Of a stretch of DNA of 64,000 nt, positions 42,540 through 50,719 are shown piece by piece (the first letter of the stretch is position 1; every line of letters starts with the position of its first letter). The position numbers and the translations under genes were made by a program. This stretch comes from Siccirubricoccus deserti. GTDB lineage: Bacteria; Pseudomonadota; Alphaproteobacteria; Acetobacterales; Acetobacteraceae. Below the pieces are notes generated by a model that worked only from the letters and a program-made list of their open reading frames with translations, was not told the DNA's origin and searched no databases. The DNA is taken from contig NZ_JACOMF010000002.1 in assembly GCF_014283215.1 (NCBI RefSeq), positions 124,001 through 188,000 on the forward strand, in the 5' to 3' direction.

Positions 42540-43772
42540 ATGTCCAAGACCCTGCCGACCCGCCCGCTGCGCCCTGCCACGCTTCTCGTGCGCGGAGGCA
42601 CCAACCGCAGCAACCATGATGAAACTTCGGAGGCATTGTTCCTCACCTCCGGCTTCGTCTACGACAGCGCCGAGCAGGCCGAGGCGACCTTCGCCGGCAC
42701 CCAGCAGCACTACCAGTATTCCCGCTTCGGCAACCCGACCGTCGCGATGCTCGAGGCCCGGCTGGCCGCGCTGGAAGGCGCCGAGGCCTGCCGCGCCACG
42801 GCGACCGGCATGGCGGCGGTGCATGCCGCGCTGCTCTCCCACCTGAAGACCGGTGACCGGGTGGTGTCCTCGCGCGCCCTGTTCGGCTCCTGCCACTGGA
42901 TCGTCTCCACCCTGCTGCCGCGCTACGGCATCATCGGTGAGTTCGTCGACGGCGCCGATCTGGCGCAGTGGGAGAAGGCGCTGTCGACACCGGCCGCGCT
43001 GGTGCTGCTGGAAACCCCGTCCAACCCGATGCTGGAGCTGGTCGACTTGCCGGCTGTCGCCGCGCTGGCGCACAAGGCCGGTGCCATCGTCGTGGTCGAC
43101 AATGTCTTCGCCACCCCCCTGCTGCAGAAGCCGCTGCAGCTCGGCGCGGATGTGGTGGTCTATTCCTGTACCAAGCACATGGACGGCCAGGGCCGCGTGC
43201 TCGGCGGCGCGGTGCTCGGCTCGAAGAAGTGGGTGGAGGAGGTGCTGCAGCCCTTCACCCGCAATACCGGCCCAGCGCTCAGCCCGTTCAATGCCTGGGT
43301 GGTGTTGAAGGGGCTGGAGACCTTGCAGCTGCGGGTCAACGCCATGTGCCGCAGCGCCGCCGCCATCGCCGATTTCCTGTCGGAGCGGGTCGAGGTGGCG
43401 CGGGCCCTCTACCCCTTCTCGGTGTCGCATCCGCAGCATGCGCTGGCCAAGAAGCTGATGACCGGCGGCGGCACGGTGGTGACCTTCAACCTGGCCGGCA
43501 GCCCGGAGGCGGCGAAGGCCGCCGCCTTCCGCTTCTGCAACGCGCTGCAGCTCATCGACGTGTCCAACAACCTGGGCGACTCGAAGTCGATGGTGACCCA
43601 TCCGGCGACTACCACGCATATGCGCATCGGCGCCGAGGAGCGGGCGCGGCTCGGCATCACCGACGGCACCATCCGGCTGTCGGTCGGGCTGGAGGATGTC
43701 GCAGACCTGATCGACGATCTGGCGGAGGCGCTGGACGCCGCCGGCAGCCCGGCCGCGCGCGCCGCCGAATAG
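42540..43772 (+). CDS. metZ: O-succinylhomoserine sulfhydrylase
   Basis: MetZ makes homocysteine from O-succinylhomoserine and sulfide, a PLP enzyme of the Cys/Met metabolism family. The 410-residue protein starts MSKTLPTRPLRPATLLVRGGTNRS. YSRFGNPTVAMLEARLAALEGAEACRATATGMAA gives the PLP phosphate region, VVDNVFATPLLQKPLQLGADVVVYSCTKHMDGQGR holds the PLP Lys in TKHMDG, and SLGDSKSM-like NNLGDSKSMVTHPATTTH the C-terminal domain. An ATG at 42471 in the same frame would start inside the repeat hairpin and was not used. A SAM-II-type leader lies upstream. Confidence 0.95.
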   Translation: MSKTLPTRPLRPATLLVRGGTNRSNHDETSEALFLTSGFVYDSAEQAEATFAGTQQHYQYSRFGNPTVAMLEARLAALEGAEACRATATGMAAVHAALLSHLKTGDRVVSSRALFGSCHWIVSTLLPRYGIIGEFVDGADLAQWEKALSTPAALVLLETPSNPMLELVDLPAVAALAHKAGAIVVVDNVFATPLLQKPLQLGADVVVYSCTKHMDGQGRVLGGAVLGSKKWVEEVLQPFTRNTGPALSPFNAWVVLKGLETLQLRVNAMCRSAAAIADFLSERVEVARALYPFSVSHPQHALAKKLMTGGGTVVTFNLAGSPEAAKAAAFRFCNALQLIDVSNNLGDSKSMVTHPATTTHMRIGAEERARLGITDGTIRLSVGLEDVADLIDDLAEALDAAGSPAARAAE

Positions 43773-43890
43773 TGCGGATCACGAAGGGGCGCGAACGCCC
43801 CGGAGCATGTAGGGCGACGCGGCCATAGCCTTCCCGGCGCCCGGCATGGCAGGCTGGCGCCAAGCCAGCCAAACCGGGGAGGATGCCGTG

Positions 43891-44493
43891 ATGGGCCTGG
43901 AGAATTGGGCGGCCTTCATCGCCGCCTCGGCCGCCCTGCTGCTGATTCCGGGGCCGACCATCCTGCTGGTCGTCGGCCGCTCCCTCGGTGGCGGCGTCCG
44001 CACCGCCCTGCCGCTGGTCGTCGGCGTCGCACTCGGCGATCTGACGGCGATGTCGCTCTCCCTGGCTGGGCTGGCCACGCTGCTGGCCACCTCGGCCACG
44101 CTGTTCGGCGTGCTGAAATGGATCGGCGCGGCCTATCTGGTCTGGCTCGGCGTGCAGCTCTGGCGGGCGCCGGTCGAGGCCGCAGTGGCCGCCCCGCGCC
44201 GGGCGCTGCACGACGCCTATGTGGTGACCGCGCTAAATCCGAAGAGCATCGCCTTCTTCGTGGCCTTCGTGCCGCAATTCCTCGACCCCGCGCTTTCCTA
44301 CCTGCCGCAGGCCGTGATCATGGTGGTAAGCTTCGTCGCCCTGGCCACCCTGAACGCGCTGGGCTACGCCCTGCTGGCTGGCCGGCTGTCCGCCGCGGTG
44401 GCGCGGCCGGTGGTGCGGCGCACCTGCAACCGGCTGGGCGGCGGGCTGTTGATCGGCGCCGGCCTCGCCACCGCCACGATGCGCCGGAGCTGA
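43891..44493 (+). CDS. LysE/RhtB-family amino-acid exporter
   Basis: A 200-residue inner-membrane exporter with five to six hydrophobic helices. The family start is visible: FIAASAALLLIPGPTILLVVGRSLGGGVRTALPLVVGVALGD, then LKWIGAAYLVWLGVQLWR and the loop ALNPKSIAFFVAFVPQFLDP. The ATG has a GGGGAGG site; a GTG one codon earlier is also possible. The substrate is unknown (typically homoserine, threonine or other amino acids). Its position after metZ hints at export of a methionine-pathway intermediate, but a 118-bp gap separates them. apaG follows 4 nt later. Confidence 0.88.
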   Translation: MGLENWAAFIAASAALLLIPGPTILLVVGRSLGGGVRTALPLVVGVALGDLTAMSLSLAGLATLLATSATLFGVLKWIGAAYLVWLGVQLWRAPVEAAVAAPRRALHDAYVVTALNPKSIAFFVAFVPQFLDPALSYLPQAVIMVVSFVALATLNALGYALLAGRLSAAVARPVVRRTCNRLGGGLLIGAGLATATMRRS

Positions 44494-44497
44494 TGCC

Positions 44498-44911
44498 ATG
44501 GCCCGCCCTGCCGACCAATACTCCCAAGTGACCCGCGACGTCCGGGTGACGGTCCGGACCTTCTATCTGGCTGACCAGTCGGAGCCGGCGCGCAGCCATT
44601 ACGTCTGGGCCTATCGCGTCACCATTGCCAATGAGGGCAGGCAGACGGTGCAGCTGCTGAAGCGCACCTGGCTGATCACCGACGCTCAGGGTCGCACCCA
44701 GCGGGTGCATGGCGAGGGGGTGGTGGGGGAACGCCCGGTGCTCGATCCTGGCGAAAGCTTCGAATACACCTCGGGCACCCCGCTGGCGACGCCCTCGGGC
44801 TTCATGCGCGGCACCTACCACATGGTGGCCAGCGCCAGCGGCGAAGCCTTCGACGTGGTGATCCCGACCTTCAGCCTGGACAGCCCGCACCAGCCGCAGC
44901 GGGTGCATTGA
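44498..44911 (+). CDS. apaG: ApaG (DUF525) protein
   Basis: A 137-residue ApaG protein, a small immunoglobulin-like beta-sandwich of the DUF525 family. The core reads VTVRTFYLADQSEPARSHYVWAYRVTIANEG, then TWLITDAQGRTQRVHGEGVVGERPVLDPGESFEYTSGTPL and FMRGTYHMVA, nearly canonical. ApaG has been linked genetically to magnesium/cobalt homeostasis and to ApaH; its biochemical role is uncertain. It starts 4 nt after the LysE gene. Confidence 0.95.
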   Translation: MARPADQYSQVTRDVRVTVRTFYLADQSEPARSHYVWAYRVTIANEGRQTVQLLKRTWLITDAQGRTQRVHGEGVVGERPVLDPGESFEYTSGTPLATPSGFMRGTYHMVASASGEAFDVVIPTFSLDSPHQPQRVH

Positions 44912-44929
44912 GCCGCACCCCTGCCCCGA

Positions 44930-45388
44930 TCAGGGCCCTGCGTCGGACCGTGATGCCGCGCTCAGGCCGGCGCAGAGGGCCGCGAAGCTCAGCAACGCAT
45001 TGGCGGCGTGGGACCATTCCCAGGCCGCTCGCAGCGCCTGCCAATCGGCGGGCAACCGCGTCCAATTCGCGGTCGCTTGGTTGGCCGGGAAGGTCCAGGT
45101 GAAGAAGATGGCCAGCCCCGCCAGCAACAGCAGGGCGGCGAGCCAGGCCATTCCGGCCGGCCGGCCCCGGCGACGCAGGGCCAGCGCGGCCCCAAGGTTG
45201 GCGAGGATCGCCGCCATCGGCAGCACCCCTAGAAGCGCCCACCCGTCATAGGCGCGCTGCGCCGCGAGGTAGGTCTCCGCCGGCATTGCCAGCTTGTTCG
45301 GCAGGGCGAAGAGATGCGCGCCGGCCGGCATCAGCGCCAGCGCGGTGAGCAGCACGGCCAGCGACGCCAGGACAGGGGTGCGGCGCAT
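44930..45388 (-). CDS. DUF1772-family membrane protein
   Basis: A 152-residue membrane protein with four hydrophobic helices: an N-terminal LASLAVLLTALALMPAGAHLFALPNKL, then LLGVLPMAAILANLGAALAL, LAALLLLAGLAIFFTWTFPANQATANWTRLP and ALLSFAALCAGLSA. The FPANQATANW...LRAAWEWSHAANA block is typical of DUF1772 (related to anthrone oxygenases). No catalytic role is assigned in bacteria. It converges on apaG and is separated from olsB by 43 nt. Confidence 0.82.
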   Translation of the reverse strand: MRRTPVLASLAVLLTALALMPAGAHLFALPNKLAMPAETYLAAQRAYDGWALLGVLPMAAILANLGAALALRRRGRPAGMAWLAALLLLAGLAIFFTWTFPANQATANWTRLPADWQALRAAWEWSHAANALLSFAALCAGLSAASRSDAGP

Positions 45389-45431
45389 GCCGGCTGAACA
45401 GCCTCACCGCCGCCAGGGTTCCGGCCGGTCG

Positions 45432-46259
45432 TCAGCCCGGGGTCCCGGCCTCCGACCAGCCGAGCCGGCGCTCGTAATGCTTGTGGTACTTGTCGGTGAT
45501 CAGGGCGGTCTTTACCACCACGCAGATGTCGGTGGTGTTGAACGGCCGGTCCAGCACTGCGCCATCCCCGACGAAGCCGCCGAGCCGCAGGTAGCCCTTC
45601 ACCAGCGGCGGCAGCTCATTCAGCACCGCCCGGATATCGAGCGCCTCCGGGTCCAGCCGGTTCATCGGCACATAGCGGTGTGGCACCGCGCGCGGCCGCA
45701 GCGATACCGGCGCAAGATGCTTGGTGTGGAGGTAGGTCAGCACCGGCGCCAAGGCGTCCAGGTCGGTGCCCGGCAGGCTGGCGCAGCCGAACATCAGGTC
45801 GATCTTGTGGACGAAGACATAGGCGGCAATGCCCCGCCACAGCAGCTGCAAGGTCCCCCGGGTGCGATGGTCCGCATCGACGCAGGACCGCCCCAACTCC
45901 AGGATCTCGCCCGGGAGGGCGATGAGCGGGGAGATGTCGAACTCCTCCGCCGAGTAGAACCGCCCAAGTTTGGCGGCCGCGGCACGGCGGATCAGCCGAT
46001 AGGTGCCGACCACCGCCTGTGGCCCCTCGCCGAGGTCATGGTCCACCACCAGGAGATGGTCGGCGACCTCGTCGAATTCATCGCGGTCACGGCGGGCGGC
46101 GCGGGAAGCGGCATCGGCCTGGGCGCCCATTTCCTCGAAGAAGATCCGGTAGCGCAGGGCCTGCGCCGCATCGACCTCCGCCTCGGTGGAGGCGACCCGC
46201 ACGCCGAGGTTGCCGGCGCGGAGCTCGCCAAACCCGGCTGGTTGCAAATCCGCGGTCAT
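45432..46259 (-). CDS. olsB: L-ornithine N-alpha-acyltransferase (OlsB-type)
   Basis: A 275-residue GNAT-fold enzyme of the OlsB family, which attaches 3-hydroxyacyl groups from ACP to ornithine to make lyso-ornithine lipid. Family hallmarks: ALRYRIFFEEMGA, DHLLVVDHD, VVGTYRLIRRAAAAKLGRFYSAEEFDISPLI, and ELGRSCVDADHRTRGTLQLLWRGIAAY, followed by LMFGCASLPGTD. The second enzyme, OlsA, is not adjacent. The start overlaps the fur stop by 4 nt, so transcription is shared with an iron/manganese regulator. Confidence 0.9.
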   Translation of the reverse strand: MTADLQPAGFGELRAGNLGVRVASTEAEVDAAQALRYRIFFEEMGAQADAASRAARRDRDEFDEVADHLLVVDHDLGEGPQAVVGTYRLIRRAAAAKLGRFYSAEEFDISPLIALPGEILELGRSCVDADHRTRGTLQLLWRGIAAYVFVHKIDLMFGCASLPGTDLDALAPVLTYLHTKHLAPVSLRPRAVPHRYVPMNRLDPEALDIRAVLNELPPLVKGYLRLGGFVGDGAVLDRPFNTTDICVVVKTALITDKYHKHYERRLGWSEAGTPG

Positions 46260-46741
46260 TCGGCGTCCCGCGGCTTGCCGCGCGGCACAGCAGGGTCAGG
46301 CGTGTCGGCGACGCGTCGGCCGAACAACTCAATCCGGTTGTCCTCCAGCGTGAAGCCGAGCCCGGCGGCGATCTCGCGCACCAGCGTGTCAAGCCGGGGG
46401 TCAGCGAATTCGATCACCCGGCCAGTGTCCACGTCGATCAGGTGGTAATGGTGGCCGCGGTCGGCTTGGTCGTAGCGGGCGCGGCCGCCGCCGAAGTCCC
46501 GCCGTTCCAGTATGCCCTTTTCCTCGAGCAACCGGACCGTGCGGTAGACGGTGGCGATCGAGATACGGTCGTCGCGGGCCACGGCACGCCGGTAGAGCTC
46601 CTCGACATCCGGATGGTCGGCGCTTTCCGACAGCACGCGGGCGATCAACCGGCGCTGGCCGGTCATTTTCAGGCCCCGCTCGATGCAGAGCCGCTCGATG
46701 CGGGAGATCCCCTCATGCTCGGCAGTGGCGGGAGTGTGCAT
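46256..46741 (-). CDS. fur: Fur-family metalloregulator
   Basis: A 161-residue Fur-superfamily repressor. The winged helix reads CIERGLKMTGQRRLIARVLSESADHPDVEELYRRA then ISIATVYRTVRLLEEKGIL. The metal-binding part is ADRGHHYHLIDVDTGRVIEFADPRLDTLVREIAAGLGF, with HHYH plus later acidic residues. C-terminal CxxC motifs are absent, as in alphaproteobacterial Fur/Mur, many of which sense manganese. The heme-type HHH of Irr is lacking. The ATG is before HTPATAEHEG; a longer open frame upstream is GC-rich noise. olsB overlaps by 4 nt. Confidence 0.92.
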   Translation of the reverse strand: MHTPATAEHEGISRIERLCIERGLKMTGQRRLIARVLSESADHPDVEELYRRAVARDDRISIATVYRTVRLLEEKGILERRDFGGGRARYDQADRGHHYHLIDVDTGRVIEFADPRLDTLVREIAAGLGFTLEDNRIELFGRRVADTPDPAVPRGKPRDAE

Positions 46742-46765
46742 GCGGCCTGGGATCCGCCCTTCTTG

Positions 46766-46792
46766 CTGCGGGCAGGCAGAGCCTGCCCGCAG
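46766..46792. repeat. perfect palindrome upstream of fur
   Basis: CTGCGGGCAGGC-AGA-GCCTGCCCGCAG is a 12-bp perfect stem with 3-nt loop, 25 bp before the fur start. It has the same form as the palindrome before glk. The remainder of the gap to mucR (46793-46943) is very GC-rich with no gene signal. Confidence 0.6.
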
Positions 46793-46943
46793 GAGGGTTG
46801 GTAGGGGCGGAGACCATAGCGCCATGCCGCTACGGCCACCATGCCGGACACGGGGCTGCCGGTCCGGGCGGGGCACGGCGCGCCAGCGTGGCATGGTGCC
46901 GGCGCGGCCGCCAGTGCGGGCCCCGCCCGCACCGCCCGGAGGG

Positions 46944-47408
46944 TTAGACCGTTTTCGCCGCGGCGGCTGGCGTTTCACGCCGCACGCCGCGGGCCGGCCG
47001 GCCGCGCGGCTTGGTGCCCAGCCCGATCTTCTTGGCCAGGGAGGAGCGATGCTTGGCGTAATTCGGCGCCACCATCGGGTAATCCGGCGGCAGGCTCCAA
47101 CGTTCCCGGTATTGGTCGGGCGTGAGGTTGTAGGAGGTCTGCAGATGCCGCTTCAGCATCTTCAGTTTCTTCCCGTCCTCCAGGCAGATCAGGTATTCGG
47201 GCGTTATCGACTTCTTCACCGGAACTGCCGGCTGGGGCCGCTCCGGCTGCGGCTTCGCTTCCGGCTGTCCGACCGAGGCCAGGGTTCTGTAAACCTCCTG
47301 AATGAGGTTCGGCAGATCGGCCAGCGACACCGGATTGTTGGAAACATGGGCGGCGACGATTTCAGCCGTCAATCCCAGAACGTCGGCAGCGGGGGTTTCT
47401 TCAGCCAT
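46944..47408 (-). CDS. mucR: MucR/Ros-family transcriptional regulator
   Basis: A 154-residue MucR-type zinc-finger regulator (exopolysaccharide, motility and cell-cycle genes in alphaproteobacteria). LTAEIVAAHVSNNPVSLADLPNLIQEVYRTL is the N-terminal oligomerisation helix region. YLICLEDGKKLKMLKRHLQTSYNLTPDQYRERWSLPPDYPMVAPNYAKHRSSLAKKIGLG is the DNA-binding domain, with Cys and Asp (CLED) in place of the Ros Cys pair. The C-terminus is basic (PRGRPARGVRRE). ATG at 47417 is also possible. It is divergent from a TusA-like gene. Confidence 0.94.
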   Translation of the reverse strand: MAEETPAADVLGLTAEIVAAHVSNNPVSLADLPNLIQEVYRTLASVGQPEAKPQPERPQPAVPVKKSITPEYLICLEDGKKLKMLKRHLQTSYNLTPDQYRERWSLPPDYPMVAPNYAKHRSSLAKKIGLGTKPRGRPARGVRRETPAAAAKTV

Positions 47409-47499
47409 CTGGCGCATCTTCCCAATTCCAGCGCTACAGCTATACTGCGATGGCCAGCCGTTTCGCAATGCGGCTCCGCGATTTCCGGGACATGTACCC

Positions 47500-47754
47500 T
47501 TGGAATTTCTTCACACAAAAGAAATCAGCGGCGACCGCGAGCTCGACATCACCGCTGAGACTTGTCCGATGACCTTCGTGCGAACCCGTTTGGCACTGGA
47601 CCGCATGGCGTCCGGTCAAACCCTTTTGCTGCGATTGCGCGGTGAAGAACCGCGCCGCAATATTCCGCGGACTGCGACCGAACAGGGTCACATGGTTATT
47701 GCAGAACGGGAAACAGCCGACGGCACCGTTCTGCTGTTGCTGCGCAAGGGTTAG
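47500..47754 (+). CDS. TusA-family sulfurtransferase-like protein
   Basis: An 84-residue SirA/TusA-fold protein. The core ELDITAETCPMTFVRTRLALDRMASGQTLLLRL places the reactive Cys at the N-terminus of helix 1, but the usual CPxP is CPMT. A C-terminal VIAERETADGTVLLLLRKG strand closes the fold. No in-frame ATG or GTG fits; TTG at 47500 (LEFLHTKEISGDRELD) gives the family length with a weak GGGA upstream. It is divergent from mucR (91-bp gap) and converges on rimI. Sulfur-relay function is plausible, unproven. Confidence 0.75.
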   Translation: MEFLHTKEISGDRELDITAETCPMTFVRTRLALDRMASGQTLLLRLRGEEPRRNIPRTATEQGHMVIAERETADGTVLLLLRKG

Positions 47755-47772
47755 GATATGTTCAGCCGGTTG

Positions 47773-48213
47773 TCAGGCAAGTTCGCGCCGTAGCACCAGC
47801 GCATCGCCACCATCCGGGTAATAGCGGCTGCGCCGCCCCACCGGCCTGAACGCTCCGGCGGCATAGAGCGCGCAGGCCGCGGCATTGCCCTCCGCCACCT
47901 CCAGAAACATCGTCGTCGCGCCACGGGCGCGAGCGGCCGCCATGGCGCTCGCCAGCAGCGTCCCGCCCAGCCCGCGCCGGCGTGCCGCCGGTATCACTGC
48001 CAGCGTCAGGATCTCGGCCTCATCGGCCGCCGTGCGGGCCAGGATGAAGCCCTGCCCATCCTGGATCAGGGCGAAGCTGCCAGGCATTTCCAGCATCAGC
48101 TGCAGGGCGTCCGGCCCCCAGGCCTCGGCCGGCGGGAAGGCGGCGGCATGCAGCGCCGCCAGCGAGGCGGCAACCGCGGCGGCCTCGGCCGGGCCGGCCG
48201 CACGCAGGCTCAT
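47773..48213 (-). CDS. rimI: ribosomal-protein-alanine N-acetyltransferase RimI-like
   Basis: A 146-residue GNAT acetyltransferase. ILTLAVIPAARRRGLGGTLLASAMAAARARGATTMFLEVAEGNAAACALYAAGAFRPVGRRSRYY contains the acetyl-CoA pyrophosphate loop RRRGLGG and the RimI-like EVAEGNAAACALY...F block ending at a Tyr pair. It overlaps the tsaB stop by 4 nt; tsaB-rimI is a widespread pairing. RimI acetylates the ribosomal protein S18 N-terminus in E. coli; other N-terminal targets are possible here. Confidence 0.9.
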   Translation of the reverse strand: MSLRAAGPAEAAAVAASLAALHAAAFPPAEAWGPDALQLMLEMPGSFALIQDGQGFILARTAADEAEILTLAVIPAARRRGLGGTLLASAMAAARARGATTMFLEVAEGNAAACALYAAGAFRPVGRRSRYYPDGGDALVLRRELA

Positions 48214-48902
48214 CCGCCAGCCGCCCCCGTCGGCATGCGCACCGCCGGCGCCTCGACGTAGAGCGGCTGCGCGGCCAGTGGCGGCACCCTGCCGGCCAGC
48301 CGCAGCGCTGCGACCCGCGCCGCGGCGGCGGCCTCCGGCATCCGGACATCGGTCGGAACAGCGTTCGTGCCGGCGGCGGCAAGCCAGGCCGCCACCGTGG
48401 GGGCGGCATCGCCAACCAGCGCGACCGGACCTGAGGCCGGGGGCAAATCGGCTTCGCCCACCACCTCCGGCGGGCCGAGCGGCGAGTCGGCGCCCGGTGC
48501 GAAGCGTTCCAGGATGACCCGGCCGCGGCGGTTGTCGATGACGCTCCAGACCGCCTGCGTTGCCCGGATCCCGGCGGGCAGGGCGGCGGCCAGCGCCTCG
48601 CCGGTGGTGACGCCGAGGCAGGGCAGCCGGGCACCCAGGGCGATGCCCTGGGCCAGCGCCAGCGCGGCCCGCAAGCCGGTGAACCCCCCCGGGCCGACCA
48701 CCGCGGTCACGGCATCCAGCGCGCCGGCGTCGATGCCGGCTTCGTCGAGCACCGCCTGCGCCATCGGCGGCAGCAGCGCGGCATGGCCGCGGCCGGCGTC
48801 CTCCGAGCGTTGCGCCAGGATCACCCCGTCCGCGAGGACGGCCGCGGAGCAGCGTGCGAGGGAGGCATCGACAGCTAGAATCCACACCGGACGGCTTCCC
48901 AT
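48210..48902 (-). CDS. tsaB: tRNA threonylcarbamoyladenosine biosynthesis protein TsaB
   Basis: TsaB, 230 residues, dimerises with TsaD to form t6A37 in tRNA. It is an actin-fold protein lacking the catalytic centre: ILAVDASLARCSAAVL at the N-terminus, GRGHAALLPPMAQAVLDEAGI, and the signature VVGPGGFTGLRAALALAQGIALG near residue 70. The C-terminal half is more variable and ends PLYVEAPAVRMP, the usual YLRxPD-like tail in altered form. It is co-transcribed with rimI (4-nt overlap). Confidence 0.93.
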   Translation of the reverse strand: MGSRPVWILAVDASLARCSAAVLADGVILAQRSEDAGRGHAALLPPMAQAVLDEAGIDAGALDAVTAVVGPGGFTGLRAALALAQGIALGARLPCLGVTTGEALAAALPAGIRATQAVWSVIDNRRGRVILERFAPGADSPLGPPEVVGEADLPPASGPVALVGDAAPTVAAWLAAAGTNAVPTDVRMPEAAAAARVAALRLAGRVPPLAAQPLYVEAPAVRMPTGAAGG

Positions 48903-49017
48903 GGCAGGGCCGGCATCGGCGGCCGCAAGAACAAAAGGCTGGAGCAGCTTCCGTCAGCCGATGCTGTAGGAGCCATGGTGCCGCGCGACCACCGAATACA
49001 TCATGCAGTCGCCGCCA

Positions 49018-49866
49018 TCACGGTGCGATCTCGACCATCACCGGCACATGGTCGCTGGCCTGGGGCCAACTCCGGGCGGGCTTCAGGACCGCATGCCGGA
49101 CCAGCCCGCCGATGAGGTCCTGGCTCACCCAGACATGGTCCAGCCGCCGGCCACGGTCCGAGGCCTCCCAGTCCCGCGCCCGATAGGACCACCATGTGTA
49201 GAGCTTCTGGTCGGCCGGGACGAAATGCCGCAGTGCGTCATGCCAGGCACCGCTGCGTTGCCAGGCGCCCAGCGCCTCCACCTCCACCGGCGTATGGGAG
49301 ACGACGTCGAGCATCGCCTTGTGCGACCAGACATCATGCTCAAGCGGGGCGATGTTCAGGTCGCCGACCAGGACGCTGCGGCGGGCCTCCCCCCGGGCGG
49401 CGCACCAGGCGGTGGCCTCGGCGACGAAATCCAGCTTATGGGCGAATTTCGGGTTGGCCTCGCGGTTCGGCGCGTCGCCGCCGGCGGGGACGTAGAAATC
49501 ATGCAGCTCCACAGCCCCGCCCGGGGCGTCGAGGGTGACGCCAAGGTGCCGGCAATCGCCCTTGCTGCACCAGTCCGGGTCCTCGTCCCGCACCTCGAAG
49601 GGCAGGCGGGAGAGGATGGCGACGCCGTTGTAGCCCTTCATGCCCTTATGGGCGATGTGCGGGAAGCCGAAGGCCCGGAGGTCTTCCAGCGGGAAGAACT
49701 CATCCGGGCATTTGGTCTCCTGCAGGCAGAGCACGTCAGGATCGAGCGCCTTGACGAGCTCGGCCAGCAGCGGCCGGCGGAGGCGGACGGAGTTGATGTT
49801 CCAGGTGGCGACGCGCAGGGCCTGCCGCGACGCGGCGATGGCGGGCGCGGCAGGTTTGCGCGCCAC
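49018..49866 (-). CDS. xth: exodeoxyribonuclease III
   Basis: Exonuclease III/AP endonuclease of the EEP superfamily, 282 residues from the GTG at 49866. Catalytic blocks: VATWNINSVRLRRPLL (Asn), LCLQETKCPDEFF (Glu), GYNGVAILSR, ELHDFYVPAGG (Tyr/Asp region), VGDLNIAPLEHDV (Asp/Asn) and the terminal SDHVPVMVEI (Asp-His). GTG follows the stop of the upstream fumarylacetoacetase-family gene by 2 nt, so the two are coupled. The 115-bp gap to tsaB (48903-49017) shows no gene. Confidence 0.94.
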   Translation of the reverse strand: MARKPAAPAIAASRQALRVATWNINSVRLRRPLLAELVKALDPDVLCLQETKCPDEFFPLEDLRAFGFPHIAHKGMKGYNGVAILSRLPFEVRDEDPDWCSKGDCRHLGVTLDAPGGAVELHDFYVPAGGDAPNREANPKFAHKLDFVAEATAWCAARGEARRSVLVGDLNIAPLEHDVWSHKAMLDVVSHTPVEVEALGAWQRSGAWHDALRHFVPADQKLYTWWSYRARDWEASDRGRRLDHVWVSQDLIGGLVRHAVLKPARSWPQASDHVPVMVEIAP

Positions 49867-49868
49867 CC

Positions 49869-50555
49869 TCAGACGATCCGGGTGCGGACTTCGCCGACGC
49901 CCTCGACGAAGCCTTCTAGCAGGTCCCCCTTCACCACCGCGGCGACGCCTTCCGGGGTGCCGGTCATGATCAGGTCGCCCGGTGCCAGCCGGACCAGGTG
50001 GGAGAGGTTCGAGATCACCTCGGGCACCGACCAGATCAGCTTCGACAGGTCGGAGGATTGCACGACCTTGCCGTTCACCTTCAGCTCGATCTTCCCCTTG
50101 GAGGAATCGACGCCCTTGGCCGGCACCAGCGCGCCCATCGGCGCCGAGTGATCGAAGCCCTTGCCCATGTCCCAGGGGCGGCCGGTTTTCTTCGCTTCGT
50201 TCTGGATGTCGCGGCGGGTCATGTCGAGGCCGGCGCAATAGCCCCAGATATGGCCCAGCGCATCCTCGACGCTGATGTTGGCGCCGGCCGCGCCGATCGC
50301 GACCACCAGCTCCATCTCATGGTGCAGGGACTTCGAGGCCGGCGGGTAGGGCATGTCGGCGTCGTTCACCACCAGCGCGTCGGCCGGCTTGGCGAAGTAG
50401 AAGGGCGGCTCCCGGGTCGGGTCGCTGCCCATCTCGATCGCATGCTCGGCATAGTTGCGGCCGACGCAGAAGATGCGGCGCACGGGAAACATCTGGCTGC
50501 TGCCCTTGATCGGGACGGCGGCGATGACCGGCGGGGCGATCACGTAATCGGACAT
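49869..50555 (-). CDS. fumarylacetoacetate hydrolase-family protein
   Basis: A 228-residue FAH-superfamily hydrolase/isomerase. The conserved blocks are present: FCVGRNYAEHAIEMG, PFYFAKPADALVVNDADMPYPPASKSLHHEMELVVAIG (metal ligands His-x-E-x-E), GYCAGLDMTRRDIQNEAKKTGRPWDMGKGFDHSAPMG, and LAPGDLIMTGTPEGV. This close spacing of motifs fits the short YcgM/FAHD1-like group (acylpyruvase or oxaloacetate decarboxylase) more than true fumarylacetoacetase. The ATG is internal to a longer open frame; upstream codons fall in the non-coding gap. xth follows immediately. Confidence 0.92.
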   Translation of the reverse strand: MSDYVIAPPVIAAVPIKGSSQMFPVRRIFCVGRNYAEHAIEMGSDPTREPPFYFAKPADALVVNDADMPYPPASKSLHHEMELVVAIGAAGANISVEDALGHIWGYCAGLDMTRRDIQNEAKKTGRPWDMGKGFDHSAPMGALVPAKGVDSSKGKIELKVNGKVVQSSDLSKLIWSVPEVISNLSHLVRLAPGDLIMTGTPEGVAAVVKGDLLEGFVEGVGEVRTRIV

Positions 50556-50685
50556 CGGCTTGGCGCTCCATGCACGGCTGCTGTGGCAGCCATACCAGTG
50601 CAGGAAACGAGCCGAAAGCCCGCGCGATGAAATCCCTACTTCAAGTGTTACTTTAGGAAAATCGGCGTAATCCCGTGCAGCGCAC

Positions 50686-50719
50686 AAAAAAGCGCCCGGA
50701 CAGGGGGGTGTCCGGGCGC
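50686..50719 (-). terminator. strong intrinsic terminator (minus strand)
   Basis: On the minus strand GCGCCCGGACA-CCCCCC-TGTCCGGGCGC forms an 11-bp perfect stem followed by TTTTTT. This is the clearest Rho-independent terminator in the window. It closes transcription coming from the amidotransferase gene at 50931-51704. Confidence 0.9.
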
